A stretch of DNA of 6,987 nucleotides from Patescibacteria group bacterium. Its GTDB lineage: Bacteria > Patescibacteriota > JAHJAL01. The stretch's first letter is position 1. Every line of letters starts with the position of its first letter. Where the stretch lies: contig JAHJAL010000106.1 in assembly GCA_018814055.1 (NCBI GenBank), positions 1 through 6,987 on the forward strand, written 5' to 3'. Below the pieces are notes generated by a model, which worked only from the letters and a program-made list of their open reading frames with translations, was not told the origin of the DNA and did no database searches. Both the position numbers and the translations under genes were made by a program. Shown piece after piece: positions 4,894-6,987 of the stretch.

Positions 4894-5865
4894 TCAAAAA
4901 CACTCACCCAAAATCTTTTCAAATACTTCCCTGGTCCGAAGCTCATCATATCTCATAAACGCCTCAAACCCCGGATCACCGTTCACTTCCAGCACAATAT
5001 ATTCCCCCTTATGTAAATCATCAGTCATCATATCTATGCCAAAAAACCTCAAATCAAGAATTCGGCCCACCTTTTTGACAAAATCCAACAAAGAATCAGG
5101 ATAATTATTGACGACTTCCAACACCCAACCTCCACTATTTAAATTGGCATTGTCTCTCAACAACAATACCTCTTTGTCTTTCAAAACATTGCTTTTGTCA
5201 AAACCCAAACTGGATAACATCTCCCAATCAGGAGAGATTTTTACTTTTGAAGTTTTTTTGATTTCTCCGATCAACTCCCCCAATGTCCTAATCCCATCCC
5301 CCACCACCAACGGAGGAGTCTTTTCATAGCAAAGCAATATCTGATCATCCAACACCACTACCCGATATTCTCTCTTTCTAACAACCCGTTGGACCAATGC
5401 AATGTGGTCTTCTTGAAAAATATCCAACAAATGCCGCACCAAATCATCTTCGTTGTATATTTGACGACATAACTTGCCTCTGGACATACTGTTTGGTTTG
5501 ACAAACACCGGATAACCCAAATGTCTGGCAAAGACTTTTGCTTCCTCAACACCTTTGCCTTCACTAAATCCCCTGTACCTCTCATCAAATTTAACAAAAT
5601 AATCACCTTCCGGAACACCTATCCCCTCTTCCTCTAACAAGACATACGAATAAGTTTTGTCTTTACATAAAGCTCTGGAAATAGCTTTATTCAACGGAAA
5701 CCTCGGAACCTTTCCATAACCAAAATATTTATTGTCAATCCGCATCAAGTATCCGGCCCAACGATCAATCCATTCCACTTTCCACCCCATATTTTCCGCC
5801 ACCTCTGACAATAGCTTCATCTGCAAAGGAAAATTTTCATATCTTTCTTGATGATACTTATACAT
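4894..5865 (-). CDS. ATP-grasp ligase related to cyanophycin synthetase/glutathione synthetase-type enzymes
   Basis: Predicted cytoplasmic ligase that activates a carboxylate with ATP and joins it to an amine. The 323-aa protein is a single ATP-grasp module. NKAISRALCKDKTYSYVLLEE (59-79, leading into GIGVPEG) is the typical DK-T-LL-GIPVP entry to the fold. FVKPNSMSRG (121-130) carries the ATP-contacting lysine K123, EYRVVVL (166-172) follows, and VVGDGIRTLGELI (187-199) and DNANLNSGG (238-246) closely recall VVGDG and ANLS-GG motifs of cyanophycin synthetase. FGIDMM (275-280) and LEVNGDPGFEAF (292-303) provide the metal-binding D278, E293 and N295. The Mur-ligase-like C-terminal half of cyanophycin synthetase is absent, so cyanophycin synthesis by this protein is unlikely; the substrate is unknown. 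It lies 19 bp downstream of the beta-CASP gene and is probably co-transcribed. ATG 5863-5865 has no Shine-Dalgarno. Fold confident, function open. Confidence 0.85.
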   Translation of the reverse strand: MYKYHQERYENFPLQMKLLSEVAENMGWKVEWIDRWAGYLMRIDNKYFGYGKVPRFPLNKAISRALCKDKTYSYVLLEEEGIGVPEGDYFVKFDERYRGFSEGKGVEEAKVFARHLGYPVFVKPNSMSRGKLCRQIYNEDDLVRHLLDIFQEDHIALVQRVVRKREYRVVVLDDQILLCYEKTPPLVVGDGIRTLGELIGEIKKTSKVKISPDWEMLSSLGFDKSNVLKDKEVLLLRDNANLNSGGWVLEVVNNYPDSLLDFVKKVGRILDLRFFGIDMMTDDLHKGEYIVLEVNGDPGFEAFMRYDELRTREVFEKILGECF

Positions 5866-5884
5866 ATTTTTTTATAAACAATAC

Positions 5885-6987
5885 TTATAATTCAAACTCC
5901 TTATTGTACTCAGAGACCACAGCTTCAGTCCTTAAAGTCTGATTAATTTTATCTCGCAAGCTCTCTTTGGCGGTTTTTTCACCATGGTTTAGAAAAATTG
6001 TCTGAGGCAAATTTTCCATCGAAGCTATCCACTGCAATATCCGATTCCTGTCAGCATGAGCTGAAAAAGCACCTACTGCCATTATTTTGGCCCGCACCTT
6101 CACTTTTTCCCCAAATATCGTAACCTCTTTGGCCCCATCAAATAAACTGCGACCCAACGTACCGGCCACTTGATACCCCACCACAAATACCACATTCCTC
6201 TGATCGGACAAATAATGCTTCAAATGATGCTTGATACGACCACCACTCATCATCCCCGACCCGGCGATAATCACTTTTGGCGAAGTGTCTTTGTTGATCG
6301 CTTTTGATTCATCCACCGTATCAGTAATTTTTAGCTGTGGAAAATCAAATATATCATCTTCCGTAGACAAGAACCACTGAGCTTCTTCATTCAAATACTC
6401 AGTATATTTCTTGAACACTTCCGTCATCCTGTGAGCCATCGGACTATCCAGATAAATATTTCCTTTACACATTTTTTCCCGCTCCGCGTAATCATTGAAC
6501 ACATACAATAATTCTTGAGTCCTCTCCATCGCAAATGCCGGAATCATTACTACGCCCCCCACGCTCAAAGCGCTACACACCGCCTCTTTCAAAAGCAATT
6601 TTCGCATATAGACATCCTCATGCACCCGATCACCATAAGTCGATTCAACCACCAACACATCAGCTCCTGTCGGCAAATCCGGTTTTTTCAACAGCAACAC
6701 CGGATAGTTACCCAGATCTCCGGAGAAAATAATTCTTTTTTTGCCATCATACAACTCAACCACCGCCGATCCCAGAATATGCCCCGCGTCCCAGAACTTC
6801 ACTTGCAAATTACCTACCGCGAACTCCGTCCGATAAGGCCTCCCCTCCATAAAACTCATCAACTTCACCACATCATCACGATTATACAATGGCTCAACAT
6901 GTTCATACCGGGCATCTTCCTCGGCAATCTTGGCTGCGTCCATCAAAACTATCTCCGTCATATCCACCGTCGGTACCGTACAATATA
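5885..6987 (-). CDS. Beta-CASP metallo-beta-lactamase RNA-processing nuclease (CPSF/YSH1-like), N-terminus beyond the window
   Basis: Zinc-dependent RNase-type enzyme of the metallo-beta-lactamase/beta-CASP family, related to Thermus TTHA0252 and eukaryotic CPSF-73. The frame has no stop up to the right edge and reads YCTVPTVDMTEIVLMDAAK. This matches the family just after the first metal motif, so the GTG at 6965-6967 is not the true start and the HxHxDH motif lies off the window. Numbering that GTG codon as 1: metal ligands H63 in DAGHILGSA and D84 in FSGDLGN, beta-CASP motif A E108 in VESTYGDR, PAFAMERTQELL (143-154), YLDSPMA (172-178), AGSGMMSGGR (235-244), GYQVAGTLGRSL (264-275), motif B H304 in FSAHAD and motif C H328 in NHGE. 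Histidine in motif C fits an RNA rather than DNA substrate. About 80-90 residues should be missing if it matches the usual 430-470 aa. It is the first gene of a pair with the ATP-grasp ligase, 19 bp downstream. Confidence 0.92.
   Translation of the reverse strand, partial: YCTVPTVDMTEIVLMDAAKIAEEDARYEHVEPLYNRDDVVKLMSFMEGRPYRTEFAVGNLQVKFWDAGHILGSAVVELYDGKKRIIFSGDLGNYPVLLLKKPDLPTGADVLVVESTYGDRVHEDVYMRKLLLKEAVCSALSVGGVVMIPAFAMERTQELLYVFNDYAEREKMCKGNIYLDSPMAHRMTEVFKKYTEYLNEEAQWFLSTEDDIFDFPQLKITDTVDESKAINKDTSPKVIIAGSGMMSGGRIKHHLKHYLSDQRNVVFVVGYQVAGTLGRSLFDGAKEVTIFGEKVKVRAKIMAVGAFSAHADRNRILQWIASMENLPQTIFLNHGEKTAKESLRDKINQTLRTEAVVSEYNKEFEL

Noticed and set aside
4894..5865. Full cyanophycin synthetase
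   Set aside because: At 323 aa it lacks the Mur-ligase-like domain of the roughly 870-aa enzyme.
6965..6967. GTG as the true start of the beta-CASP gene
   Set aside because: The frame stays open to the window edge and upstream residues match the family, so the gene is cut by the window.

Overview
The window looks like chromosome from a small-genome, AT-rich bacterium, most probably a Candidate Phyla Radiation (Patescibacteria) lineage. The reasons are short intergenic gaps, standard-code genes, compact versions of enzymes (an IMP dehydrogenase without its CBS domains, a short sugar nucleotidyltransferase), A/U-rich leaders without Shine-Dalgarno motifs, and isolated purine-conversion genes instead of a full biosynthetic operon. 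The lineage is inferred from gene style; there is no rRNA here to prove it.

Layout. Bases 1-93 hold the first codons of an unidentified minus-strand gene, with a good sigma-70-type promoter just upstream. A perfect 28-bp palindrome at 148-175 supplies the stop codon of a minus-strand nucleotidyltransferase (rfbA/rmlA-like, 172-906). A 158-bp divergent gap (907-1064) carries two overlapping, opposed promoter candidates. Then come three plus-strand genes: an adenosine/AMP-deaminase-superfamily enzyme (1065-2063), a 126-bp gap with a GC-rich imperfect hairpin repeat and an AT-rich palindrome, guaB (2190-3323) and guaA (3353-4882). The right third is minus-strand and meets guaA tail to tail with an 11-bp gap: a beta-CASP metallo-beta-lactamase RNA-processing enzyme (5885 to the window edge, missing its N-terminus), followed 19 bp downstream by a cyanophycin-synthetase-like ATP-grasp ligase (4894-5865). 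No gap exceeds 300 bases.

How the genes work together. guaB and guaA carry out IMP to XMP to GMP. The upstream deaminase-family protein would be the natural supplier of inosine or IMP from adenosine or AMP, so the three genes read as an adenine-to-guanine nucleotide conversion module. The deaminase keeps its zinc and catalytic residues but has glycine in place of two aspartates that contact substrate in classical adenosine deaminase, so its real substrate is an open question. The nucleotidyltransferase belongs to activated-sugar synthesis for surface polysaccharide. The right-hand pair joins an RNA-processing nuclease to a ligase of unknown substrate.

I see no phage genes, CRISPR array, transposase, tRNA or rRNA, and no clear multi-gene novel system. 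The points most worth following are the deaminase active site, the two intergenic repeats, the overlapping divergent promoters, the possible leaderless gene at the left edge, and the orphan ATP-grasp ligase.
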